A stretch of DNA of 64,000 bases, taken from assembly GCA_022606425.2 (NCBI GenBank), contig JAHDVF020000047.1:1-64000 (forward strand), read 5' to 3'. This document shows, in pieces, positions 41,546 through 52,427 of the stretch (the stretch's first letter is position 1; each line of letters begins with the position of its first letter). Below the pieces are notes generated by a model. That model did not search any database. It was given only the letters and a program-made list of their open reading frames with translations, and was not told the DNA's origin. The stretch is from Lepidostoma basale (lineage: Eukaryota; Arthropoda; Insecta; Trichoptera; Lepidostomatidae). The position numbers and the translations under genes are program-made.

Positions 41546-41830
41546 CGAACATATAAAATTAAATTTTAAAAGCATTTTGCTGGCGAGAGTGGGGGGCTGG
41601 TGAAACCGGTCTAAATATAAGTAGAATAAATATTTTTCTATAAAATTGATTTTCAATTATTTACAATAAACCTGTTTAATATTTGCTTTTCATACTATTC
41701 GTATTTTACCTTTTTAGAAATATTTTGGTGAATAATTAAATATAATTTTATTATTCCAACTAATATAAACAAGTTTATCATAGATACGGAAGAATTGTTA
41801 CTGATGAAATTGTTGTATGAAATTGTTTAG
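41546..41830. other. AT-rich DNA with a 3' half of an H module
   Basis: 'gctggtgaaaccggtctaaa' at 41597 keeps GAAACCGGTC. The rest of the module is lost. Confidence 0.4.
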
Positions 41831-42233
41831 TAACTAACTAACTAACTAACCATCACGCCGTCTCCCCGAAGGGGTAGGCAGAAAGAATGGACTGCCACAC
41901 TTTTCTTTCCTGACATAGTTCTCTCGCTTCCTCAACATTCATACATCGTGTCATGCACGCGCGTCGATTTCTCTGACTCCTCACATGGCCGACATTCAAT
42001 ATTTGATTTATTTGATCGTCCCACGTTTTCCTTGGTCTTCCTCTATTTCTGGTACCATTTACATCATTAACATATAATTTTTTTACCATTCTTTCTTCAT
42101 TCATTCTTTCCATATGTCCAAACCATCTTAATGATCCTTTCATTATTTTGTTCATGACACTATCATTCGCACCGCATTCACTTCTTATATTTTCATTCGA
42201 CACTCTATCATACACAGATTTGTTTTTTATTAC
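41831..42233 (-). mobile_element. Family A insertion with 11-bp target duplication
   Basis: AAATTGTTTAG occurs at 41820-41830 and 42234-42244. The minus-strand frame is open across the insert from YDRVSNENIRSECGANDSVM to CQERKVWQSILSAYPFGETA and TGA (41853), then TGG and (TTAG)4. Truncated at the SVYDR motif. It shows the usual outcome of A insertion: short 3' piece, TSD, ORF stop adjoining the tail. Confidence 0.95.
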
Positions 42234-42287
42234 AAATTGTTTAGTAAAAAAATCATTTCTACAATATCAAATTTTCGTATAATTTAA

Positions 42288-42445
42288 AACTAACTAACCA
42301 CCACGCCGTCTTACTGAAGGGGTATGCAGAAAAATAGACTGCGACACTTTTCTTTCCTGACATATATCTCTCGATTTCTCAACATTCATACATCGCGAGA
42401 TGCATGCATGCGTTGCTTCGACTCTTCACGTGGCCGACATTTGAC
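42288..42445 (-). mobile_element. Family A 3' tip
   Basis: 'aaactaactaaccaccacgc' to 'cttcacgtggccgacattt'. Several stops. Confidence 0.75.
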
Positions 42446-42728
42446 TGTAGATCATATAGTTTTAACATGAAGTTAAGTAATATGTATTAGAGTTACACAA
42501 AAATAACGACCCATTTGAAATGAAACGAATCGCATCAAATGTCGTCATGAAATTCAAAGTAAGAGTAAAAGTGTTAAAATCATATGCAAAGTGAAATGAA
42601 ACTGTTTGGCATGTTGATATTCATATGCAATGTTTGCTTAACAAACTAAGCTATGCGTATTAGGTTCAGAGAAATCATTCTAGACAGCCTTTAAACCTCG
42701 GAAAATCTTGGCATTCTTTACAAAAATC

Positions 42729-43335
42729 AATCAACTAACTAACTAACCATCACGCCGTTTCCCCGGAGTGGTAGTCAGAGAGGATGGATCGCCACATTGT
42801 TTTATCCTGGCATAACTCTCGCGCCTCTTCTAAATTTACACATCCTGACATGCACGCTCGTCGATTGTTCCTACTTCGAACATGACTGCCTTTCAGTAAT
42901 TGATTAATTTAGTTATGCCATGTCTTCCTTGGCCTTCCTCGACTTATTTTCCCATTCACACTACTTGTATATATCTTTTAAACAAATTTCCCCCCATCCA
43001 TTTGTTCCATTTGTCCAAACCATCTTAGTGGCCCTTTCTAAATTTTATTTATCACGAATTCATCCGCCTTTCTTACTTCATCATTAGATATTCTATCATA
43101 CATTGTTTTCTCGCACATCCTTCTTATTGACCTCATTTCTACGGCATTTATCCTACTTTCATCCTTCCTCTGCCAACTCCAAGCTTAACTTCCATACATA
43201 AGGGTCGGCACTATAACTCCATTGTTCACTGCCATCTTTGCTTCAGTCCAAAAATTTCTATTGTTTCAAGCTTCAACCCTTCTTCCGATATCTTTCTCCA
43301 TTTTTCCATCTCTTGTAAACCTGCCCTTAATTACT
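42729..43335 (-). mobile_element. Family A 3' end, subfamily 'SGEMA', long piece
   Basis: From the tail (42731-42745) through GRPRKTWHN-like, MCEKTMYDRISNDEVRKADE, MYGS.AWSWQRKDESRINAV and up to the ERRVEA region at 43300. Heavy decay. It faces the sense A copy at 43613 with J between. Confidence 0.8.
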
Positions 43336-43379
43336 ATGCCAAAAATGGATAGATGACGGAATTCTCAAAGAATGAAACA

Positions 43380-44580
43380 ATGGATTAGTGTGATCCCATC
43401 CATCCTTATCTGTAGACTATTGGTCCCCAGCATGCCCAAGAGAAATGTAGTGGGATAAAGTCACGAATAGGTACCAAACTCCCTCATGTAGAGATATCTC
43501 AGAAATCTTTTCTGAACTCTCCTTAACATGAGCGAGTATCTCACCTCATGGGGACTCCATATCACTGAACCACACTCGAGCCGACTCCGGACCAATAGTC
43601 ATACAGTATTCGCAAAACATGTTTACAAGAGACGGAAAAATGGAGAAAGACATCGAAAGAAGGGTTGGTGTTGGGAATAAAATAAATAGCGCACTCAAAG
43701 TCATTACTGCAAATAGTAAAATATCCACAGAAGCAAAGATGGCAGTACACAATGGATTTCTAGTGCCAACCCTCATGTATGGAAGTGGAGCTTGGAGCTG
43801 GCAAAAGAAGAATGAAAGCAGGATAAACGCCGTAGAAATAAGATCACTAAGAGAATGTGCGGGAAAACGTTGTATGATAGAATACCGAAATATGAAATAA
43901 GAGAGAAATGTAAGGCAGATGACTGCATCATGGATAAAATTAAAAAAAGGATCCCTGAGATGGTTTGGACATATGGAACGAATGGATGAGAGAAGAATGG
44001 TTAAAAAGTTGTACACAAGCAGCGTGAGTGGAAAAAGAAGCCGAGGACGACCGAAGAAAACATGGCATGACCAAATTAATCAATTACTAAAAGGCGGCCA
44101 CATTCGAAGTCGGAATAATCGACGTGCGTGCATGGTACGATGTATGAATGTAAAGGAATCCCGAGAGATATGCCAGGACAGAGTATTGTGGCGATCCATC
44201 CTCTCTGCCTACCCTTACGGGGAAATGGCGTGATGGTTAGTTAGTTAGTTAGTTAGGGTTTCCTAAAATCTCTACCAGTTCGGAGAATAAATCCCAACAT
44301 TTTTAAGGCTACTCCACATATTTTCTCGATGTGAGCTTGGAAATATCAGTATACCTGCCCAAAAGTCAACCTCACACACGCAGTACACCCTGCTACATAA
44401 CAGACGAGGCTCTGATTACTAAAAAGATGGCGGAATGATCACCTAGATAAAACAAATGAACAAAACCCAGCGCCACTGAAACAAGTAGGCAAACTCTGCG
44501 AACATCAACCCGTCTGCCTAGCGTGGTGATTCGGGCTAAAACCTCTCAAACTAAAAAATGATTAACCCACCAATGTGGCT
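43380..44580 (-). mobile_element. Family J internal region interrupted by A
   Basis: 43380-43612 on the minus strand: RLEYCMTIGPESARVWFSDM, ESPRGEILAHVKESSEKISE and ISLHEGVWYLFVTLSHYISL. 44259-44580: EKMCGVALKMLGFILRTGRD, FRKP further upstream. The two are consecutive parts of the J reverse-transcriptase C-terminal half. The A copy 43613-44258 lies between. Confidence 0.65.
43613..44258 (+). mobile_element. Family A, longer 3' piece inside J
   Basis: Frame 1: MFTRDGKMEKDIERRVGVGN, KINSALKVITANSKISTEAK, MAVHNGFLVPTLMYGSGAWS, to RSLRECAGK, where one base is lost (43848). Frame 2: KKGSLRWFGHMERMDERRMV to SILSAYPYGEMA, TGA at 44231 and (TTAG)5. One frameshift in 600 bases; subfamily 'GEMA'. Confidence 0.9.
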
Positions 44581-44714
44581 TTACAGGTTAAATACCCTTT
44601 CAAAAATAGATTTATAGATTATCAAATTATAATATTTTATTTTTTGAAAGTAACCAAATACTTGTAGACAAGCGGGAAAATGATTAACCCGACATTGCGG
44701 GTTAATCATTTTTT

Positions 44715-45640
44715 AGGATTAATTGTATCTCAATAGAGACGAAGATGTAAATTGTTTTTTTTGGAAACAGAATATGAAAGTCGATGCGTTTACAGGACTT
44801 ATGACCTGTCATTGGTTGGGTTAAGCGATCGCTTTATGTTTAACAACATTCCCCATTCCGCCCTTCTTACGACCACTTCTGATTGATGCTTAAAAATAAT
44901 CTTAATAGATGGTGCTAGTGTTGATTGACCTAAAAATTGGGAAGTGTTCTTAATATAAGTAGCATATATACATCTTTTAAAAATTTGGCAGACGTGGTGG
45001 TCGTAAGAAGGGCGAATGTTGTTAAACACGAAGCGATCGGTTAACCCAACCAATGACAGGTCATAAGTCCTGTAAACGCCTCGACTACCATATTCTGTTT
45101 CCAAAAAAACAATTCACTATCTTCGTCTCTTCTTATTCTTCTTCTTCCTCAGCCTATTCCCGTCCAATCCTGGACAAAGGCCTCCTCCATTTGCTTCCAT
45201 GTCATTTTCTCCTGTGCAGACTGCATCCAGGTTATTCCGACGTGTCTGTTTAGATTATCCTTCCACCGTAGTTGCGGTCGCCCTGCACTTCTCTTCGCTA
45301 TCCACGGTCTCCAAGTCAGCAGTCTCCTTGTTCATTTTTCATCTGAGCTTCTGGCTACGTGACCCGCCCATTGCCATTTTAGAATCGCCACCCGGTAGAT
45401 GATGTCAGTGACCTTTGTTTTTTCTCTCACCGTATCGTTTCTGACTCTGTCTCTTAGGCTTATTCCTAACATGGCTTTTTCCATGGCTCCTTGGGTCACT
45501 CGTAATTTCTCGGCACTTTTTTTGGACAATGTAACAGTTTCAAGACCATAAGTACCAACTGGCAGAACGCAGGCTTCATAGACTATTCGTTTTAGGTTGA
45601 ATATTCATCTCTATTGAGATACAATTAATCCTTATAATAT
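44715..45640. repeat. N foldback, two arms, interrupted by C
   Basis: Left arm 44715-44880 starts 'aggattaattgtatctcaat' and has 'gacctgtcattggttgggtt'. The right arm 44990-45126 is its complement, completed after the C insertion at 45606-45640 ('ctctattgagatacaattaa'). A smaller palindrome 'aaaatgattaaccc' / 'gggttaatcatttt' precedes it (44677-44714). Confidence 0.75.
45127..45605 (-). mobile_element. Family C LINE insertion in N
   Basis: Minus strand: LVEQNESMKPAFCQLV-like start, then GLETVTLSKKSAEKLRVTQG, AMEKAMLGISLRDRVRNDTV, VTDIIYRVAILKWQWAGHVA and RSSDEK.. to an (AAG)n tail (45127-45150). Open from 45529 to 45332. The flanks TATCTTCGTCTCT and TATTCATCTCT suggest a diverged target duplication. 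Confidence 0.85.
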
Positions 45641-46250
45641 TTTAGTGCACTTCCACTTTGAGTGATAATTGAATTTGTCTAATACATAGTTTCCAGGGCA
45701 AAACATATTTCGCCATTGAGATTAATGCAGGTTTCGAGTAATAGGCGAGTCGCGGTATAGACAGTCAATATCGCACGCTGTAGTTTCATGAAAAGTGAAT
45801 TTAAGCACTCACATTGAACCACTAATGATGGTGCGAAATAGGAAGATTAATGAACGCGGATTGCGGAATATTGTGTGAGCGATTTGAAGTCGTGAATCCG
45901 AGTCGTGAAAGTGTAATGGTGTATTCATTTTTTGTTGTGTGTATGCAGATATTAAAATAATAATGCGCCTGCGCGGATAATAGGGCTGATTTTAATTGAC
46001 TGGAACAATCGAGCGGAGCGGCTAATTAGGAATTTTAGCAAGAAACCATTTATAGTTGCGAGACTCCATTACAATATCCTGCGGTGTGGGTCATTATCTT
46101 GTATCGGCTCTTTGTAATTGATATTTCATTACACTTCACGTCACGTGTGATATTCCAATTCTAATGGCGTTTTTATTCATGTACAAGGATAACAATCTGT
46201 AATAAATAATTAAAATAAAACAAATTAAGTAAAAATTCCTTTATTATACA
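45641..46250. other. Single-copy DNA, no gene
   Basis: Non-repetitive, moderately GC-rich at 45700-46050. No known protein motif. Confidence 0.45.
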
Positions 46251-46364
46251 TATTTAGTTTCATTCCACTTACCTTCACTCGGTTTCGATGGTTGCGAGCT
46301 CCCGAAACATAAAAGGAATATCTTCTATATACGCCATACTTTGTGTTGTTATTATGGTTTATTT

Positions 46365-46970
46365 CTATTTTTCCTTTTTTACACTTTGTATATACAACAC
46401 TTTAATTAAAAATAAATTTAAATGTATAGACATGTTTCGGACAAACAGTCCTTCTTCAGTAAAGAAACATATCTATAAACATATTTTAAAATTGTTGTTG
46501 TTTACATGATCTGACAGATGTTAAAAATATTTATTTTGGAACCTTATCTATCAGATCATGTAAACAACAACAATTTTATTATATAATATTTTTATTAATG
46601 TGTATCTTCACTGAAGAATCAAATCAAATCAAATCAAATCAGTTTATTCACTCAAAATACATGACAAACAGCATAAATGTTTAAGGCATCTATTGAGTAC
46701 AGGTATTTTTAACCAGGAACGCATTAGTGATGGTTCGACATTAGGAAGACAAGATACTTTCCAAAGTCAAGAGTATTTGTCCCCTGAACGTACTTTCACT
46801 AACATGAAAGACTTCGATCTCCGAGGAGACCGCGTTCAGCAGACTAATTGCTCTTCCCACCGGTGTCACCAGAGGCAGATTGGTTCTGGCGGCCTGTTTG
46901 TCCGAAACATGTCTATATAATTTTTTTTTAATATCAGTGTTGTATTTACAAAGTGTATAAAAAAGAAAAA
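46365..46970. repeat. H7 inverted pair enclosing J
   Basis: 46370-46450 ('acactttgtatatacaacac', 'agacatgtttcggacaaaca') pairs with 46893-46965 ('ctgtttgtccgaaacatgtc', 'tttacaaagtgtata'). Minus strand at 46465-46427: CTGAAGAA, GGAC-TGTTT-GTCC, GAAACATGTC. An inner palindrome around 46490-46580 ('gtttacatgatctgacagat') lies before J. Confidence 0.7.
46612..46895 (-). mobile_element. Family J 3' end inside H7
   Basis: Tail of five TTTGA units (46617-46640). The 3' UTR then matches 890-1462 closely ('aggaacgcattagtgatggt', 'caagatactttccaaagtca'), and the C-terminal codons PPEPICLW and SLLNAVSSEIEVFHV appear. Cut at 46895. Confidence 0.8.
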
Positions 46971-47034
46971 CAGAAATAATGGGAATGAATCAAAATATAA
47001 GTTATAAGGGAGTTTTTAATTAATACGAATAAAA

Positions 47035-47230
47035 CATGATGTTATTAAAATAAACACAAGTTGTTTAAAAATAGAAGAAATAAAAATTCTATAAATGATA
47101 TGAAATATTCACGACACGTGTTTCGTCTTATGAGGACATCTTCGAGTGTGAATATTTCATATCATTTATAGAATTTTTATTTCTTCTATTTTTAAACAAC
47201 TTTTGTTTATTTTAATAACATCATTATGGA
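47035..47230. repeat. H6 palindrome with a hammerhead-like loop
   Basis: Arms of about 78 bases pair nearly perfectly ('atgatgttattaaaataaac' with its complement at 47206-47226). The loop (47109-47155), read on the minus strand, gives ACTCGAAGAT, GTCCTCATAAGAC, GAAACACGTGTC. The long arms would be stem I of a type I hammerhead. Confidence 0.7.
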
Positions 47231-47679
47231 ATTCTATACACTTAATCATACATCGATTAATAAAATACTAAAACAGTTGAATGTAATGAAATTATTACCA
47301 CGTGTGGTAGGAGTCTAGTAGTACAGCCCCCTCAGTACACTTGATTCAATAAATTCCAGTGGCGTTTATAGAGGGGAAATCCCAAAGGTTACGACATAAC
47401 CTTAGTGAAAGGAAAGATTCATAACTAATAACCATAAAACGAGCATTGTAAGATTCAAAACTTGTCATTACTTAATTGTCTATAAAACATACGAGTATAA
47501 ATATGTTGCCGCCTGAACACTACATTGTTGTAAATACCATTTTGTAAAAAAATAACTGAGGATTTCTTTTAGCAAAAAACCCATAGAAAGTTTAATTACG
47601 TAGGCACTTCACAGGGATTAAGATTTCCACCTCATTACAGCAATCTTCTTCTTCTTTCTTTGTTTCCTCAATACTGAGA
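47231..47679. other. No gene or repeat recognised
   Basis: AT-rich single-copy DNA. Confidence 0.45.
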
Positions 47680-47890
47680 ATTTGTATCTATGGAGCTGCC
47701 CGTGGCACAGCCTGCATCACCGGATATAGGTCTCTCCCAGTCATCTCTTTAATCTGGTCACACCACCGCGTAGGCAATCTGCCTCTCTTTCTTTTGCTTG
47801 GAACACTTCCTGTGACAATATTTTTTTCCAGGTTACCAAGCTTTCTCCTGGTAAAGTGACCAAAGAAACTCAATACTCGCTGACTGCTTA
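47680..47890 (-). mobile_element. Family D LINE C-terminus
   Basis: Open minus frame: MSFFGHFTRRKLGNLEKNIV, TGSVPSKRKRGRLPTRWCDQ, IKEMTGRDLYPVMQAVPRAA. Tail 'aaagaagaagaag' at 47645-47660. A typical RTE-like C-terminal region. Confidence 0.8.
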
Positions 47891-47944
47891 TTACAGATAG
47901 TCTTATTGTTATTTTGAGGCTATTTAGGACTGAGTCGATCGTTC

Positions 47945-48245
47945 TTAGTGCAAAGTGTCCTCAGCATGTGACGCCCTATCCCCGTCCACTCCTGGCCAAT
48001 GCCTCCTTCATTCGCTTCCATGTCACTCTGTATTATGCAGACTGCATCCAGGTTATTCCGACGTGTCTGTTCAGATCATCCTTCCACCGTACTTGCGGTC
48101 GCCCTGCAATTCTCTTTGCCGTCCACGGTCTCCAAGTCAGCAGTCTTCTTGTCCATTTTTCATCTGAGCTTCTGGCTACGTGACCTGCCCATTGTCATTT
48201 TAGAGTCGCCATCCGGTGGATGATGTCAGTGACCTTTCAAGTATT
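47945..48245 (-). mobile_element. Family C LINE C-terminus
   Basis: Minus strand: KVTDIIHRMATLK, QWAGHVARSSDEKWTRRLLT, WRPWTAKRIAGRPQVRWKDD and MQSA.YRVTWKRMKEA. It ends near 47945 without a clear tail and abuts foldback N at 48246. Confidence 0.8.
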
Positions 48246-49160
48246 AATTGTATCTCAATAGAGACGAAGAAAGATGAGAGCAGAATAAATGCGGTAGAGA
48301 TGAGGTCCCTAAGACGTATGTGTGGTAGAACGATGTACGACAGAATCTCAAATGCTGATATTAGAAAGGAATGTAGAGCGAAAGAAGGTATTATGAACAA
48401 AATTATGAAAGGTTCGCTTCGTTGGTTCGGACATATGGAACGCATGGGTGAAGAAAGAATGGTTAAAAAAAGTATACGTTAACAATGTTAATGGAGTAAG
48501 GAGTCGAGGTAGACCGAGGAAAACATGGCATGACCAAATAAATCAAATATTAAAAGTTGGTCATGTCAGAAGCCGGAAGAATCGACGTGCATGTATGACT
48601 CGATGTATGAATGTGGAGGAAGCTAGAGAGGTGTGTCAGGATAGAGTAGTGTGGCGGTCCATTCTCTCTGCCTATCCCTGCGGGGAAACGGCGTGAAGGT
48701 TAGTTGTTGTTGTTGTAGAGACGAAGATGCAATTTGGAAACAGAATATGGTTGATCGAGGTGTTTACAGGACTTATGACCTGTCATTGGTTGGGTTAAGC
48801 GCACGCTTTATGTAATACAACCATCCCCATTCCACCTTTTCTTATGACCACCATGTCTGACAAATTTTTCGAAGTTGTATTTATGTTAATCTGTAACACC
48901 ACCCTTTATATGGTAGTTTCAATCCACACACTAGCGCCATCCATGAAGATTGTATTTTAAGCATTAAGCAGAAGATTTTTTTAACGCAATGTGAAAGGCT
49001 ACCGCCATTATCGTATTGCTAGAAAACGCCTGGAGATGTCACTCCAATTTATATGCTATAATTTGGACCAGTTTTTTGTTTTTACAACATTTTGAATGTA
49101 TACAAATACTTGTAGACGAAAAAAAAATCCAGTATTCGTCTACAAGTATTTGTATATCAG
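48246..49160. repeat. N foldback interrupted by A
   Basis: N terminus 'ttaattgtatctcaatagag' at 48244-48263, then the A insertion, then N resumes 'acgaagatgcaatttggaaa'. It passes 'gacctgtcattggttgggtt' and ends with the pair 'aatacttgtagacga' / 'tcgtctacaagtatt' (49094-49156). Confidence 0.75.
48271..48715 (+). mobile_element. Family A insertion with perfect 12-bp target duplication
   Basis: TAGAGACGAAGA at 48259-48270 and 48716-48727. The insert begins inside KDESRINAVEMRSLRRMCGR and ends CQDRVVWRSILSAYPCGETA, TGA (48694), then AGGTTAGTTGTTGTTGTTG. One extra A in the A7 run at 48463-48469 shifts the frame between RMVKK and VYVNNVNG. Subfamily 'CGETA'. The tail is (TTG)n rather than (TTAG)n. 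Confidence 0.95.
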
Positions 49161-49425
49161 TGACCTTTTGTTTTTTCTCTCACCGTATCGTTTCTAACTC
49201 TGTCTCTTACATGGCTGTTTGGGTCACTTGTAGTCGGCACTTTGTTTGGACAATGTTACAGTTTCAAGACCATAAGTACCAACTGGCAGAACGCAGGTTT
49301 CACAGACTTTTCGTTTCAGGTTGATCGGTATTTTTCGATTTTTACGGATGTAACCCATGTTTCCGGAAGCTGCCCAGCTTAGTCCAATTATTATTTTTAG
49401 CTCTGCGGTTTGGTTATCTCGACCC
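49155..49425 (-). mobile_element. Family C LINE fragment
   Basis: Minus strand: DNQTAELKIIIGLSWAASGN, MGYIRKNRKIPINLKRKVCE and TCVLPVGTYGLETVTLSKQS in one open frame, then SLRDRVRND. Bounded on the left by N. Confidence 0.8.
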
Positions 49426-49954
49426 AATCGAAATAATAATAATATACATACCTGGGACACAGTATTCGATTGGGCATATCTCGACAAACCACTTTGGTTT
49501 CCAATATATTTATAAAGCGAGTCATACACGCACCCTGAACATTCAGACGTATAGTTTCTTCCTTTTTTTTTTAATCAACATATTATTGATGCACTTCGCG
49601 TCGGTAGTTAATATTTTTTTCTTCGTGTGCTGTATTTAGGACTGTATACTATTATTTCTCGTGAGAGTTGCCATTCATACTTAAAATTTGGAAAGATATT
49701 GTTATTAACTTTTGTAAAAAAAAGTTTTTCTCAAGGTATGAAAACTAAAAATACGATTTTTGTTCTGCGTGTCAATGGCAAACAGTTTTGTCGGGATGTC
49801 TCTGAAAACGGTATTTTCTCTCCTGTTCTATATCCACTGTGGTGGAAGGTTTTGCCGACTTTTTATCGTTTCCAGGAGTGCCAAGTGTTATAGTATCACC
49901 ACACATTGAGGCACTTTCCATGCCTACACAAATATTGTATCACAAAAGGCAAAT
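49426..49954. other. No gene recognised
   Basis: 49430-49500 has a small inverted repeat ('gacccaatcgaa' / 'ttcgattgggc'). The rest is single-copy. Confidence 0.45.
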
Positions 49955-50752
49955 AGTTTTTATGTTTGGAAGTGAAGCTTGGAGCTGGTAAAAGAAGGAT
50001 GAATGTAGGACTAATGCAATTGAAATATCACTGACAAGAATGTACGGGAAAACGATATATGATAGGAAAGTAAACAACAAAATAATGAAAAAAAGGTATG
50101 GCAAATGATTGCATCAAAAGTAAAATCAAAAAGGATCCCCGAAATGCTTTGGATACATGGAACGAAAGGATTAGAAAATGGTTTAAAGGTTAGTTACAAG
50201 CAGTGTGAGTGAAAAGAGAACCTATGGAATACCAAGGAAAGCATCATCATCAGCCGTCTGTCATCCACTGCTGAATGTAAGCCTCTCCCAAAGCACGCCA
50301 CTATCCCCTATCCACTGCCGCTCCCATCCATCCATGTCCAGCAATCTTCATCAGATCGTCGGTCCAGTGGGCAGGAGGACGTCCAATTCTGCGGAATCCT
50401 GTACGCGGTCTCCACTCCAGATCCCGTCTACCCCATTGTCCGTCGGTTCTCCGACAGATATGGCCAGCCCATCGCCATTTCAGCCCGCCCATCCTAGAGC
50501 CACCTCAGTCACCTTGTTTTGTTCTCGAATTCGTTTCTAAATCTGTCCCTCAAGGTTATTCCAAAAAAGCATGGTATGACCAAATTAATCAAATACTAAA
50601 AGGCGGCCACGTTTGAAGTCGGAAAATAGACGAGCGTGCATGTTACAATGTGTGAATATAGAGGGATATATCAGGACAAAGCAGTATAGCGGCCCATCAT
50701 TTCTGCCTACTTTTCCGTGGAACCGGCGTGATGGTTAGTTAGTTAGTACGTT
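49955..50752 (+). mobile_element. Family A copy interrupted by C
   Basis: A motifs VLCLEVKLGAG-like to SVSEKRTYGIPRKA, then the C insertion, then KHGMTKLIKY-like, ending 'accggcgtgatggttagtta'. CCAAGGAAAGCAT (50232-50244) and CCAAAAAAGCAT (50561-50572) mark the duplicated target. Confidence 0.8.
50245..50560 (-). mobile_element. Family C LINE insertion in A
   Basis: Minus strand: RNEFENKVTEVALGWAG.NG, MGGLKWRWAGHICRRTDGQW, GRRDLEWRPRTGFRRIGRPP and AHWTDDLMKIAGHGWMGAAV, followed by WRALGEAYIQQW-like codons and a TGATGA end. Open over 64 codons. Confidence 0.85.
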
Positions 50753-51196
50753 AGTAACTTTTTCAACTTCCAAAGTCAAAATCGAATGAAATAGTCGATG
50801 GAGCGTAGTAAAGTTAAGACAATTTGTATTTTTAGAATGCAGAAAAAATTCTCATGCTTATCGTGTTCGGTCTATTGTTACTAATTTTATAGAGTATAAC
50901 TTTCCACCTACAACGTGTGGATTAACATTTTTATTACTTTTTTAAGAGAAATAGCACACCTCGTGTATTATCACATGATCGAGTGCTAACATCCTGATAT
51001 ATAAAGATAATGCAGTACGATTGAAAGAAAAAACTAACAAACTACCCATCACGTCGTCTCCCGATGGGGTACGCAGAAATAATAAACCATCCCACTGTTC
51101 TTTCCTGTCATATTAATCTCGATTTCTCGACATTAATACATAGTGCAATCATGCACATCACTTTCTCCGATTCCACGCGTGTTCGACATTTAATAT

Positions 51197-51947
51197 TTAA
51201 TTAATACGAATGAAAACGTCAGTTTTCTACAAGTTTTATATATTTTATGGGAATGACATGTTTCGCCCTTCTAAGGCATTATCAAATGTGACAAAATTTC
51301 AGCTCGCTGCTATTTACTAGTGATGGAGCAGAATATTGTAATTAACGAAAATTGATGTGACTTTATACATTTTTAACAAATTAATATTTGGGTAGGTCCA
51401 GAAATATTGGAAGGTGTTTCTTGGAACTCGTTAAGACATGTTATGACAATGATTACATAGTTAGGGGACACTATTATATATAAAATAAAATCGCCATCCT
51501 GCGTGCGTAGATTCAATTGATATATTCTTCTATTCTGCATCTAAAATGTGAAATAATTACAGTTCAGAATCAAGATTTCTTTGAATCTTATTATAAATCG
51601 GAACTACATTAAGGAGTGGGATGAATGAATTTTAGTTTGTTCATTGATTAAAGTTAAATTAGGGTTTTTGTTATGCTTATTAATTTCTAATTGTTCCAAT
51701 AGGTTGGGACTGTACTCTTTATTATGAATGTGTTGCGGAATAGGTACGTTATTTAGATCTAGGGTACGTTTATTGTCTAGTAGATGTTTGGCAAATTGGG
51801 AGAATGATTTATTCAGTCTGAAGGACATAACGTGTTCCGAGAAACGTGCTTCAAAAGACGTGTTAGAACGTGTTAGAGAAATGACGTTTTCATTCGTATT
51901 AATTATTTAATGTGGAGTTTTACATCATTGTTCAAGAAACAATATAT
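51197..51947 (-). mobile_element. Penelope-like element fragment with H1 ends
   Basis: 751 bases flanked by a 12-base duplication. Left end 51204-51300 is an H1 module ('ttaatacgaatgaaaacgtc', GACATGTTTCGCC). Right end 51880-51947 is the complementary H1 end ('gacgttttcattcgtattaa', 'cattgttcaagaaacaatat'). Between them is the C-terminal coding end of a GIY-YIG domain on the minus strand. The hammerhead-like core lies downstream of that coding end on the same strand. Confidence 0.75.
51604..51865 (-). pseudogene. GIY-YIG endonuclease C-terminus of a Penelope-like element
   Basis: Minus strand, open to TAA/TAG near 51604: TSFEARFSEHVMSFRLNKSF, SQFAKHLLDNKRTLDLNNV, LLEQLEINKHNKNPNL and LINEQTKIHSS. 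The order (F..R..EH, S.FA.HLL.N.H, E..EI.KH, LN.QT) matches the end of the GIY-YIG domain in Penelope-like elements. The RT and the GIY-YIG signature itself are missing (5' truncation near 51870). No catalytic assessment is possible. Confidence 0.75.
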
Positions 51948-52340
51948 GACATTTAATATAATATTTGACTGATTTGATTATGCTGCGTTTTCCCCGGTCT
52001 TTCTATATTTCTGGTTCCGTTTACATCGTTAACATATACTTTCATTATCAACCATCTTAATGACCCTATCATTATTTTTTTCAAAACGCTTTCATTCGCA
52101 CTGCGTTCACTTCTCTTATATTTGCGGTTGACAATCATCTCAATTCAACTGCATCTATTCTTCTTATATTTGCGGTTGACAATCATCTCAATTCAACTGC
52201 ATCTATTCTACTTTCATCCTTATTTTGCCAGTTCCATGCTTAACATCAACACATAAGGGTCGCACAATAACGCCTTTGTGCACTGTCTTCTAAGTTTTTT
52301 TTGGATAGGTTTTTGTTTGCAATGATAACTTTAACATAAA

Positions 52341-52420
52341 AAACTAACTAACTATCGTGCCGTCTCCCCTAAGCGGTAGAAAGAAAGAATAGACTGCCAC
52401 ACTTTTCTTTTCTGACTAAT
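52341..52420 (-). mobile_element. Family A 3' tip
   Basis: 'aactaactaactatcgtgcc' to 'cacttttcttttctgac'. About 75 bases. Confidence 0.7.
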
Positions 52421-52427
52421 TAAATAA

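Larger units (their letters stand above)
51033..52300 (-). mobile_element. Family A copy interrupted by a Penelope-like element
   Basis: Antisense A from the tail at 51033 to 51196, and from 51948 (NQISQILY, DVNGTRNIERPGKTQ, ANESVLKKIMIGSLRW) to about 52300. GACATTTAATAT occurs on both sides of the insert (51185-51196; 51948-51959). A 50-base tandem duplication of 'ttatatttgcggttgacaat' lies at 52116-52200. Confidence 0.8.
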
